DNA from: Phoronis australis
Lineage: Eukaryota > Phoronida > Phoronidae
Reading direction: 5' to 3'
Assembly (NCBI GenBank): GCA_002633005.1
Contig: NMRA01000319.1
Coordinates: 443,925-507,924, forward strand
Length of the DNA: 64,000 bases
Shown here: piece after piece, positions 1-11,115 of the stretch
How positions within the stretch are numbered: the stretch's first letter is position 1
How the letters are laid out: each line of letters begins with the position of its first letter
Translations under genes and position numbers: made by a program
The notes under the pieces: generated by a model
What the model was told of the DNA's origin: nothing
The model's database searches: none
Seen by the model: only the letters and a program-made list of their open reading frames with translations

Positions 1-199
1 TTTTAGAGGTCTGTCTCTATCTCATCCTTGTTCTCATGTACCCACCCCACCGGTTCCAACCCCGGTCGCCGTCACCCCTCATCGGCAATGCCTCAAGTAG
101 CCAAGATCAACTTCTTGCAAAAGTGATTCGTAACTTCGAGGGAAACTTCAATTATTGGAAGGGAGTTTTTGGACCTGGTGAGGGAAATTATGTAGGATT

Positions 200-286
200 T
201 TTGGTAATTGTTTACAATAGGATGACATTGACCTTAACACACTTGATTTTGGTATAAATAGATTCCTCGCAATGTTATAGTGAAAC
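200..286. repeat. Dispersed repeat family E, copy 1
   Basis: TAATTGTTTACAATA at about 203, then GACATTGAC, TGATTTTGGTAT and GATTCCT-GCAATG in the same order and spacing as at 62908-62985. Same orientation. No coding capacity. Confidence 0.65.
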
Positions 287-1225
287 GTGGCCAATATTCG
301 GCCACAAAATCGAGGTGTCGAGGGCCCAATTCCTAGAATATTCGTGAGTCACAGAAAATTGTTTCTGTCTAACCAGCCTACATAGCCAAGAGATTAGCAC
401 TCCTTTTATTGTTATGGTATTCACTACATCATCTGGTTAATTAATATGCACTCTCCTGTTTGCCTTCATCATGAACATGGGGGCTTGAATGGAACTGTCT
501 CCTTGACGTCTGTTTTAATCACCTGTCCTCATGCATCATGGGTCATATTAGACACTTGTCTCGTCAGTTTTATTGTTGCAAGCCTTTTTTGGCTATGTCA
601 TGTGTCTTGAAACCCAGGCAGGACATTGGATGGATAACTGTTATTCAACAGAGCGAGCAAATTCTTAAAACCAATGGTCTAGGTGTAGAGGAAATTTGCC
701 AAATATTCCTTTTTTACAAAAAACGTGCGTCATCTGTTCAGGGTTAATGAATTTGTTGTTAAAATCAGAAACTCAAAAATTATGGCTGTTAGCCAAGTAC
801 AACCAAACGTGGGTATTGAGGAATAACATTATTTGACAATTAAGAGGCCTTACTCGACCAAATATGAACTAGGTTACTTTCCAATTCTCATGTTCCAAAA
901 TCGTTGCTCTTCATAAGCGGAGGTATAAAAATGCATTGTATGATTGACCTAGAAATGTAGGGACTATAGTACACCACTGAGCTAAGTTGGACTAGTGAAG
1001 AATGTTTTATTACGCCTCACTTGAATTTTCAATAGCGCTGTAACTCACTCTACAAAAAAATTAAGTTCCCAGCGGTTTAATTTATGGAACACTGATTTGG
1101 TCACATGAACATTTGTATTACGTTTTACTATATCTTAAGCATGGTCGTTGAATGATGCACCTGTACTCTCTTAAAGGGGCAGTAAACCTGGTTTCTGTCA
1201 ACAATATATTGTTTTAATTTAGGTC

Positions 1226-1405
1226 ATTCAATACAACTGTTATCGGCCTTTTTTGTTTGGGCTGGGATCTCGCTGTGACACAACATGGCACGAAAAGGCA
1301 GCTTCACTTATCATTTGACGGGCTTACAGTTGCATGATTGAACTTGCGTTTTCTTATTTTACCAAGGGTTTGCTAGGACTATCTGGTTAGCCCAATACAT
1401 CTAAA
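1226..1405 (-). repeat. Dispersed repeat family A, copy 1 (inverted)
   Basis: Reverse complement of the segment at 56509-56665: shares CTAACCAGATAGTCCTAGCA, ACGCAAGTTCAATCA, AGCCCGTCAAATGATAAGTG and AAGCTGCCTTTTCGTGCCA, ending in ACAGTTGTATTGAAT. Non-coding. Confidence 0.8.
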
Positions 1406-4400
1406 ATAACAAAATTCCATTAAAGTTGGACTTTAAGAGTGCAGACTACTGAGGTGGCTTAGAAGCAATGATGGTGTTTGTAAATCCAATGGTAGATTTC
1501 ATACTTTAATGAGTTATTTTGTACCAGTGTAATTCTGCAGCCCCCCTCACATATCAATAGAATGTACTTTTTTGTGGTTTAGTGTCAATCAAAAACAGTC
1601 CTGCGGACATAGTTTATTAGATATTCTTCAGAAAACATAATGAGTGGTGAAAATGAAAACCAAGTGTTTCTATAAGGCAAGTGACGGTCATTGTTGTCGT
1701 TAGGTGGTACTCTTGTATCCAAAAAAGTAAAAATGTTGAATAATTGTAAACAGTCCAAGATTGGACAGGTAAGATGAATACAAAGTAGAGAAAAAATGCA
1801 CCTTTGATCTATAGCTGTTCAAAATCACCTGATGAAGAGCTATAGACTAGTTCAAAAGCTCGTGATGTGATAGGTTTTGTATTGTTGGATAACAAAGATG
1901 CATTGTGTATCCTATTTGATTTTTATTAGAACCTGAAATTGCCAGTAAGTTTCAAAAGGCAAACAGTCTCAGGTTGTGTAGTCTGTTTATAAGTGGTTGT
2001 CCGTAATTTCTGTGAATTTCAAACGCATGCATTATGTATGCTAGAGTGTGGGAGTTGACAGTGGGCGTACGCTTTCGAAATTTCAGAACCTGCTGAAAAT
2101 TGTCGACAGGAAGACAATCAATACTTTGAAAGTACCCTTTGTGGGGGAGTTAGGTTGTCTGCAAAAAAACCCTACGATTTGTATACTTCTGTAAATGTTT
2201 GATACTGTTGGATGATGGACGTGTCAGAATGTCACCATTAACTTGCCTTCACCAGTGGAGGACCTTTAGGTCACGGGGGTTTGTTTCATGCAAAGGGACT
2301 TAAAGACCTTAAGGCAGAATTTTAGGCTTAAGCTCCCATTTCACAATTGTTGAATAAAGGTTTGACTAAGTATAGTTATACCAGAAAAGCACCGTTTAGA
2401 AATATTTTATCAAAAAATATCTTGGCTTTCAGCGGATATGCGCATATTCTCGAACTTTTTTTGCTCAAATGAGAACTGTTTTTTGTTAGAACTAGTTGTG
2501 TGGAGCGCAATATAAGAAGGCACATTTCTGACCTAAGTCTAAAGTCACTTTTCATGAAATAAACCCCTGGATTGGCATCAGTAGATATGGAAACATTCCG
2601 TTTATAACTAGTGTGGTTAAGAAAAGAAATGCAAGAAAAGTGGGGCCATATTCCTCAACCCTTGGAGCCTGTTTGAAGTGGTTGAATAAAGTCCCATAAC
2701 CCCCTCAGGCAGCTAGATGGTGTTAGGGATTTATTTTGATAGGGATAATTCTGTCCATGTGTTATGAGTAGATCCACTCCACATATCTCCAACAGTCTTT
2801 TGTGATCTGGCTTGGCTATGAGAACGACACTGAAGAGTTAATTTTTTCACCAGTTGATTTTTTTATCTGTTTTACAACATTTGAATGGTTGTATTCCTGC
2901 TGGTGGATTAGTGTGTTAAGCCACTGATGTATCCCGTTCACACCAAAGCAGTAAAAGCTTCTAAAACTGATTTAATCTCGGTGTGAACACTTAAAAATTG
3001 GTTTTAAAGCCCAAACAAGAGCATGGTCTTAACCCCTAAGTGTGAAGATGGTTTAGCGATAGGCTGGGTTCGCTCTAAGTATTCGATAAAACTCCATCGC
3101 TATTCCTCGTTTTTATTTACGTTTGCTCTTGCTACAATGCGTTAAAACTTGTGTACGAATTATTTTTGACTGTTGTATAGATTCTGTGTCGTGAATGTCC
3201 TAATGAGGAGAAATCGTGATTTCATTTAAACGACAGGAAAGCTGACCCAGTTTACTAGTACAAAATCCTTACCAGATCAGTGTTGCACAACTTGGAAAGC
3301 ACCTGATAGAAATGACTGTTATAGATAGAGAAACACATGGCCTTTGTCAATTTCATGGATAATTGAACAGCCCTTGAGAGTATGAGAATTTCCCAGTGCA
3401 ACTTGAAAATCCCCTGGCACACACAGATCCCAGGTCGCTTGGGATACTTTTCGGTATTCTCAAGAAATATGAAGTTGGGACATTTTTAAGTGATGTGGCT
3501 CGTATCATTTGGGTTGGGATGCCCTGGTCTGAAGCGTGCTACTAGTGCATGGTAGCCAAAATCTTGGCTAATATTTCCAAATTTCAGGTCGCATTCCACA
3601 GTTTTTGTTCCCTGCCAGGGGGACTTTAGCACATCTTCATCGTGTGGCAAAAATGCATTGTTGAGTTGACTAGACCAAGAAATTGAACGGACAAGTACTG
3701 GGGAATTGCCCTAACGCAAACTGCAGCTCATAATGTCAAACCCTGTTGAAGATTGGTTCTTTTTAGTTGCTTGAGATTTGTTTTGGCACCCTGGCCAAAT
3801 GTAACAGCAAAATGCCAGTTGATCTAGTAAAATGTCATGGCGTTCCAGAAATAACCCCAGTGTATGCTGTGTTACCTTTAGTGTCTTCTTAAATATCCTT
3901 CAGTTGTAACAACAGTTTAGGCCAGACAAGATTGATTATCGTTATCTTAGGGGCCGTTAATCGCCATCAATGAGTAATTAAAAGCTATGTTTCCTTTGGC
4001 TAAAGGAAAGTTCCAGGACCTGGCACTGGAAAATGTGTATTTTTCTCAATAAACTTCTGAGTCTAGGAGTGAGTCAAGACCAGAGTTGTGATAATGTGAT
4101 TTTCTAGTCTGTGATTTGTAACTTGTAGAATGGGGGACAACACCACTTTGATTGAGCACTCAAATTTATTTTGTGACAAAGACATGTCACACTCATGCAC
4201 TCTGGTCAATTGAGGCTATGTACCAAGATGGCCACTGTGGCAGACATTTTGCTTAAATTCAAACATTACAAATTGGATGGCTTTTTATACATTGGACAAG
4301 AGACACTAGCTATTTTTTCACAGTGATTACGGCTCATTGTTTGTGAATTACCAGCTGCAAAATCACCTGTATGATTAATTATTACCCTCACTTAGTGCTT

Positions 4401-6270
4401 AACAATTCCTTTGTCTGGTTCAGTTTTAATAAAAATGCACCTAAATTGTACCCAATGACTGGCATTCTGACTTATTTGCAATATTGACAGATGACGTCTG
4501 CTTTTGATAGCTTGCCAAAGGCAATTCAGCTTGAAGCGTTTTCTGAGATTTTCAATCGGGAGTCTTCTGGTTATACTACAAGGTATGCGTGTTAGGATGT
4601 GGGGGATACAGCTTTTCCATTTGCATGTAGCACTGGCCACAGATGTGGTGGTCACTGATAAACTGGCCCAGTTAGAATTAGTGCCCTTAGCCCTAACTGC
4701 CCTGTTTATTTTTACAAGTTAAATCCAAGACATTGTTTTGAATACCAATGGCTTGAAGTTGTCATGCAAAAACATCAGGGGCATGATTGACTATGGCTCA
4801 CTTACAAAAGCTTCTCATGACAGTTTGGGTTGTCACTGTACTGGTTGTCTTATGCCCCCACATTCAGTTGTCTAAGTTTGAATTTTGTTGCCATTCTGGA
4901 TACAAGAGGTGTGGTCTCAAGAACTCTAAACCTGGTTAGTGTGAGTGGACTCCATTTTTGGTCCCATCATACTATCGCCTATACTTGATGGTTGGCCCTC
5001 AGTCTCGCCAGTCAACTATTACCAATTGTTAACCCAAATGTCATCAAGGGAAGTGTGAAATTGCCAATTCTCATTTATTCCATGTTTGTTGTGATTGATG
5101 ATTTTCTGTCGCAGAAAATTGTTCATTTGTTCTCTCATGAGCTTGTCTGGTGTGATTGACATTCTTCGCTGGCTCGTTAAATTCATGTTCTGAAAAGTCG
5201 TAACCTTGCTGTGAAATAAAAAAGCTGGTGTTGAATTATCATGTTTAGAATTGGCTGCGACAAATTACCAACTTTCCAGTCCCTTGACACACTCCTGACA
5301 AGTTGAGTACTTGCTGCACCCCACGCTGTTGGTCGATGAGAGCTGATCAATAATTTCCGGTACTTTGAGAGGTTGTTCAAATTGAGCATGAAATTCCTTG
5401 TGTCAACAGTTTCACTCTAGGATGCCAGAAGTTGCTTTTCTCCCGGGAACTGCGGAGACCTGAGGCTTTTCCAGGCTAACTAGTGTTTTTGGATACAAAT
5501 TAAAAATTTTCTGCTCATTGCTAATTTGATCTGACGTTTTCAGTCCACGGAATTCACAAATCCCTTCAAGATTTGGCCAATAAAGTTGTGTCATTAAGTC
5601 GTCCATTTGATCCCCGTAGGTCCTGTTTTGTGGCGAGTCTGTCTGATTCGGGTGGATCGGAGGTCATGTTATGGGTCCGGAGGTCGTGTTGTTTCTCACC
5701 CCCGTTAAAAAAGCCATTCATGTTGGATAAGGATAATTTGGCAGAATCTCTGTAGGGATGTGACATGAAGGTATCATTTTGCTCTTGGATGGATAAATGC
5801 CTTTATGACTTGAATCGGCACTGCCCGTTCAGTGAATGGTAATTGGTTAATCCTGTCAGGATGCCGTCCATTGGTAGATTTAGGGAGCACAGCCAACCCA
5901 TTTCCACTTTCCAGGAAAGAATGGCACCCCCCAATTTCCTAGTTATGAGCACGTATGTGTTACTTTTCACGAGACCATATCCTGGAATACGAGTAGCGAA
6001 TACGCTATCACTCGGAGCAAACATTTTCGCCTGTGTCATTGCTGCAGGAGATTGAAGTGTATCTGATGAAATTGTAGCTTCCCCCATATTGCTTTTGCAA
6101 CTGGTGTTGTCTGTCACACATGACAAAACAATGGTGATGTAATAGTGTATGGGTTGGGACTAGTTCCAGACAGCTGGATGTCAGTGTGGGTAGTGCTGGT
6201 GACATTGACATGCTGGTTTGAAGGGCAGTTGTGGCATCTTTCTAAACTCAGAGATTAAATTTGTATGAGA

Positions 6271-6294
6271 GGGAGGGGGGAGGGGGAGGGAGGC
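6271..6294 (+). other. G-rich run, potential G-quadruplex
   Basis: Four G runs of 3, 6, 5 and 3 bases with single-A spacers, a classical G-quadruplex pattern. No gene start is recognised next to it. Confidence 0.5.
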
Positions 6295-7439
6295 GTAGTA
6301 TATTGCATACGATCGTGAGAAATGCCGGAGTTTCACGTTTTTACTAGAGGAAGACGTTTTCCATTTTTATGAGTTGAAGCTTTGTTGCTGTACGCATCTC
6401 AGCATGCTATTGAGAATTCTCGTTTGTTTCAATGTTACGAGTGGAAATATTAAAATTTAGAAAATAATTCAGTGTATGTACTGGGAAGTGTCCACCATCC
6501 CTGTTGTTACTAGATGATGGATGACAAGCTCTTGGTTTGTTAGTCACCCCCCCCCCCCATACATTCCTGTCTAATGATTGATTGAAAGTCGTTGGAGGGT
6601 AAGAATAGGTCTAATTTCTGTAGTACTAGTGCTGGAATTCACAAAATTCAATCTTGAAGGTTTTCCAAGACTGTGTCAGAAGCTTGGCTTGCTTAAAACG
6701 TGGTACAGTTTACTCCAGTTTTGACTGATGTTACAAACTTTTTTTAAGGTCGGATCCTGCGGCCAATGTAGCATGGTTGTTTCACATTTTTTTGGAAAAT
6801 CAAGTAAAGAAACGAAAGTGATGCCGCATCACCTGGCAAATCACACTGTTTGAAACCTTGGCTTATACGCCCATGTGCAGCTTTATAAAAAACGATGCCT
6901 TGATAAAAATTGATTCAGGTGTGTTTTTTCTAGTAGGGAAGCACAGGTCTCAAAATGTATTTTCTTTACCTACTAGGAAACATTTTACACATAAATCTTC
7001 AATCTTGTGAGAGCGCAAAAATCTGTTTCACTCTACCCAATTCTGATTCGCAAGACAGGCAGTCAGCGAAACTGACTGGGGAAAAGCGCCATTTCTTTCA
7101 TTCGTGGGAATTTTGACTATAGTTTTGCATGAATAGTTTGAACGTTCTTCCACACAATGGCAATTTGATGGAATGGGGACAGAATTCTTTTAAAAAAACA
7201 CTGGAAAGTATCCTACCTTACTGGCGAATTCAGGGGGTCCGGACCCCTCTTTCCCTTGACCTTAGTGATATCAAATTTAGAATTTTCAAATTGTTGACTT
7301 CGACCCCTCTTTTAAAAAATCCTGGATCAGCCCCTGTTCCCGTACCAGGAAGCAAGACGCTGTCCGTCACTCTATCGTTGTGTAGTGCTAAGCAATATTT
7401 CACCATGTTGCTGATATGTCAAAAAATGGCTACGGTAAT

Positions 7440-7680
7440 GTTTCACTTATTTTGCATGCAATATGGCCGACAAGTGGAATTAAAATTTCTTTTCAAAATG
7501 TATAGGTTAAGAAAGTGTTAGTCTACACGTGCATAGTTTTGTACTGTATAGACGCCATCAAGCAACATTTGGTGAAGTTTCCACTAGTTGTAGCAAACAG
7601 CCTTTGAAAAATGGAAAAAAATGACAATTTTGGCAATTATTTTTGGCTGAAGTAATTGGAGAATGGCTATTGACTGGCAA
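7440..7680 (+). repeat. Dispersed repeat family F, copy 1
   Basis: Contains ATGGCCGACA, GTTAAGAAA, TTTTAGTC-like and TTTGTACTGTATAGA, then TGAAAAATGGAAAAAA, in the same order as the stretch at 50960-51190. Related A-rich pieces occur at about 35620 and 53780. Non-coding. Confidence 0.6.
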
Positions 7681-9104
7681 AGTTTTCAATTATGGTAATG
7701 TGTTGCTGTTGTCTCCATATATTTGTGTTGACTCCATATTGCGAGTGTCTGCCCCTTTCTCCTGGTATCCCAGAAAAACCACAACAAACCTGCGGTTTGG
7801 TGAACCCTTCTGTTTGAGTTTCAACTTAGCAAATAGTGGATATTTGTCTGCAACATCCTGAGCAAACCATGATGAGCCCACCACATCACCACAGTGTTTG
7901 AGCCGCACCGGGCACAGTCTTGATGGTGTATGCTCAATTATAAAGTTTCTTGGTATTTGGATATAAGCTTTAGAAAATTTGTTAGTTTTCCGTTTTTCAA
8001 AGGATGGTTGTTAGCAACACTCCAAATTTCACTGTTGTTTGTTGACTTATTATATCACAAACAGTGCAAACAGTTAAGTAAAAGTGTAATTAAAAAAATT
8101 ATAAATTTGCTGCGAAACTAGAAAATAAGATTTCAATGCTCTGTGAAATTATGTAATATGTTGGAAGCTAAGCATTTCCCTAAGATGATATAAAAAGCAT
8201 CGTTTGGGTCAGACATGGTGATTTGAGTCACTTTCTCACATCTAGGTGGGGTTGATTATTTCAGGAATTAGTCTCTTGAGAAGCTGTGATTTTGTGATTT
8301 GACCTTGCCAAGTTCTCATCTGAAGTGGGTTTTGCATGAAATGTGTCAGTTTTTAGTGTATTTCAGTGTAGTGTTACTGATAACCTTTGGGTGGCAGCAC
8401 TTGAAATTGAAAATTGAATCATGGTATAACAACTGTTTATTATTTTTTTGGAGTTCAAGAATATGTGCTTCTGTGTAAGTGTGTGTTAATGTCAGTTACA
8501 AGTCATCTGGTTAACCTCCAGTGTGGGGTCAATACTTCAGGTCAATGGTTTTTCTTTCCTCACAGTAGGGTTGGTTGTATATTGTCTGTTTTTTCAAGTT
8601 TTCAAGTGCAAATGTACTTACTCGTATTCCTGAGTGAACGTTTGATTGCTGTACTGCAAGATAAAGCACCTTCTTAAGATGTAACAAGTCTGCGTCGAAA
8701 ATGAAACTGGCGCAAAATGAACTGTGTTAAAACAATTTAATGACGCTAGTGTTTTTAGAATCATATACCACTTATTTAAGTTGAGTGCATTGCAATTAGA
8801 AGTCATTTGCTAGAGAAAAATGTTTTGAGTTGAGGAAAAGTTGGAGTTTATTTCTTGCTTTGAGGGCATCAAGTGGCTGTGATGTAGCAGCTTTTTGTTT
8901 TCTCCTGGTCTTGACTTTATTGATTATTTAGTCACAGACTAAGGATACAGTTGCCGTAGCAATTGTATAAAAGGCTTTATTGCCAAATGCAGCTGGGTGT
9001 CTACCTGATATACTAGCCATTTGCATTTCCATAGTATTAAATTAGAAATGATTCTGGTGAGACAGGCCCTCATCTAGAGGGTGACTAGAAATGTACTCTT
9101 TAGT

Positions 9105-9605
9105 CCTGTCCACGCACACACTACCCTTGAACAACTTCCACTCATGCATTTTACCCACTTCGAAGTGGAGTGTCCACACACGCATGTCGGGTTACTCTAG
9201 GGTAAGGCGCAAGTTGTCGCTCTGTGTACGACAATGAACAGCTAATGCGAGTACAGGGTGCAAAAGAAGACTCACGCACGCACATGCACACGCGCGCACA
9301 CTCACACACACTCCCACACACATCCGATAATTGGAGTAAGGTGGAAGTTGACACTCTGTGCATGACAATGAACACACTGCACGCAAAACAATTATCTGTG
9401 TGTTACTGCAGCTGATAATTGCACTTGCACCTTGCCTCAGGTTTGCGCCCACACACAGGAATTAGAAGTGTCGCAAGTTACCATAGAACAAGTTACTCGT
9501 AAGTTGTCACTAGTGGGATAAGTTGCACTAGTTTAAACAGCGTCCGCACTACATCCAAACCTTGTGACAACTCGTTTCAGGAGTAACTTGTTCTACGGTA
9601 AATCT
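9105..9605. repeat. Dispersed repeat family D, copy 1, with (CA)n and inverted repeat
   Basis: AAGTTGTCGCTCTGTG, GACAATGAACAGCTAATGCG and GCAAAAGAAGACTC, followed by a CA-rich stretch (9270-9325). The right half has an inverted pair: TTACCATAGAACAAGTTACTC-like at 9479-9499 against 9581-9601. Copies at 34236 and 61095. Confidence 0.75.
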
Positions 9606-10931
9606 GTACGCGAACAAAAATTTCGACAGCCTAGCTAGAACCGTCCTGTTCAACATTTGGACACTCAAGTAAAGAATGCAAGTGAGCATTGTTGTCTCTT
9701 GCCAGCACTAGCTGCAGGAGCTTATTGACCAGTCCAGAATAAACAAGTTATTTTAGATCTCATGTAAGATACAAAAACTTTATCTCAGAACCATGTCTCC
9801 ACAGCAACACTGCACACTCTAGCTTTAATTGACTTGAGGTCATAAAAAACCACTAATGGGACCTCAGACTTTGTTTGGCAACCCATGGCCTTGTGATTGT
9901 GTCACCACTATTGACTAGTGGGTCACTCATGTGATGGTGCCATCAACTTTGGTCCAAGTTGGTCAAGAATGTGTCAACATCCTGCTGTCAAGATGGCTAC
10001 TTCTTATGTAACACCATATGCTTGCTACATGTATACAGTGACAGGGCATTTCCAGCCATCCTTCCTTATATTAAGGACATCTAAATATGAAGTGGAAATT
10101 GATGCTGGTTGATTATACACTGGTTAATTTTATTTGCTTCCATGTGAGTTTGGCTTAGTTCTTGTCCTCCTGACTTTCTAGAGGGCTATATATTCCTTTC
10201 TCTTTGGGAGGTTTATGTGTGGTAAATTTTTGGGCAGAAAATTCTAAGATTAATGACTTGTTCATTTTCATTAGGCTTCCAGCGTTGTTGTGAATGCTCA
10301 CAGATTGTCGAAACAGTGTCTGGAGACAGATGCAGCATTTAATGTAACAATCTTTAATGGCATGTACTTGTCCACTATTCTTTGTCCTAATGTATAATTT
10401 TAACTTAAATACAAAATATATTGCATAACAATATAAGTACCTGTCTGAGCTGTGTTTTGTTGACCGAAGAAACTCGTGAAAACGTGACACCACGCTAAAC
10501 TTGAAAGATTTCGTCATCCATTTCCATCGAAGCATATGATCACGGTTGCTTTTCTTGCAAGTGTCTTGGGTCTACGGAAGGCAGTGGTGCCGAGTCCAAA
10601 TGTTGGAGATGAAACTCTCATTTCTACCTAAATGATTGGAGATTTCAGCTCTCTCTGTTGGGAGTCTCTGTCTTGAAACTCCTTATCAGCTATAATCATA
10701 AGCACATACAATTTACCCACAGAGGAAGGGGTTAACCATCACTGTGTGGTTTCTAAGTTTTCTTAAAATGTCTGTGGAAATTATCTGCAGTGGGAGGAAT
10801 GTTGACATTTTGGTCATTTGTGATGAACAGAGGTTTTGAACATGTCGATAATTTAAGAGATTTTCTTTTAAAATTTAAGCTAAACTTGCTAAGCACTGTT
10901 ACTGAAACGCCTGTGTCACGTGTCATTACAG

Positions 10932-11115
10932 ACATCCGCCAACAGTTGACAGACCAGCTGAAGTCGCTGGAGATGCGGCTCGACATGCAGGTTTCCATGG
11001 TGAGCGAGCTGCAGGACTTCTTCCGCCGGCGGGCCGAGATTGAGATGGAGTATTCGCGCAGTCTCGAGAAGCTAGTCAAGTCAATTATGGTCAAGCACAA
11101 GGCCGAGAAACAGAG
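10932..11115 (+). CDS. SRGAP: srGAP exon 2 (first visible): start of F-BAR
   Basis: Residues 1-62 of the visible protein. The acceptor ends in TTACAG and the donor is GTGAGT. The first codon (Asp) is split, so its first base comes from an upstream exon. The sequence carries the conserved start of the srGAP F-BAR helix (FFRRRAEIEMEYSRSLEKL). The frame stays open leftwards to an ATG at 10790, but that stretch does not resemble srGAP and looks intronic. Confidence 0.93.

Larger units (their letters stand above)
1..10931. other. srGAP upstream region or first intron; no exon recognised
   Basis: No protein-coding exon can be supported here. Short open frames have no recognisable domain and no conserved splice borders. 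The missing srGAP first exon could be here or beyond the left edge. Repeats found are listed separately (200, 1226, 7440, 9105), as are a G-rich run at 6271 and a 13-base C run near 6547. Confidence 0.5.

Noticed and set aside
9151-9452. Minus-strand frames rich in Cys and Val
   Set aside because: They are translations of a CA/CG-rich tract inside family D (CACACACG on the plus strand), not a gene.
10790-10931. ATG and open frame continuing directly into the first srGAP exon
   Set aside because: It could extend the protein by 47 residues, but the stretch has no resemblance to srGAP N-termini, is AT-rich like the intron, and a usable acceptor (TTACAG) stands exactly where family similarity begins.
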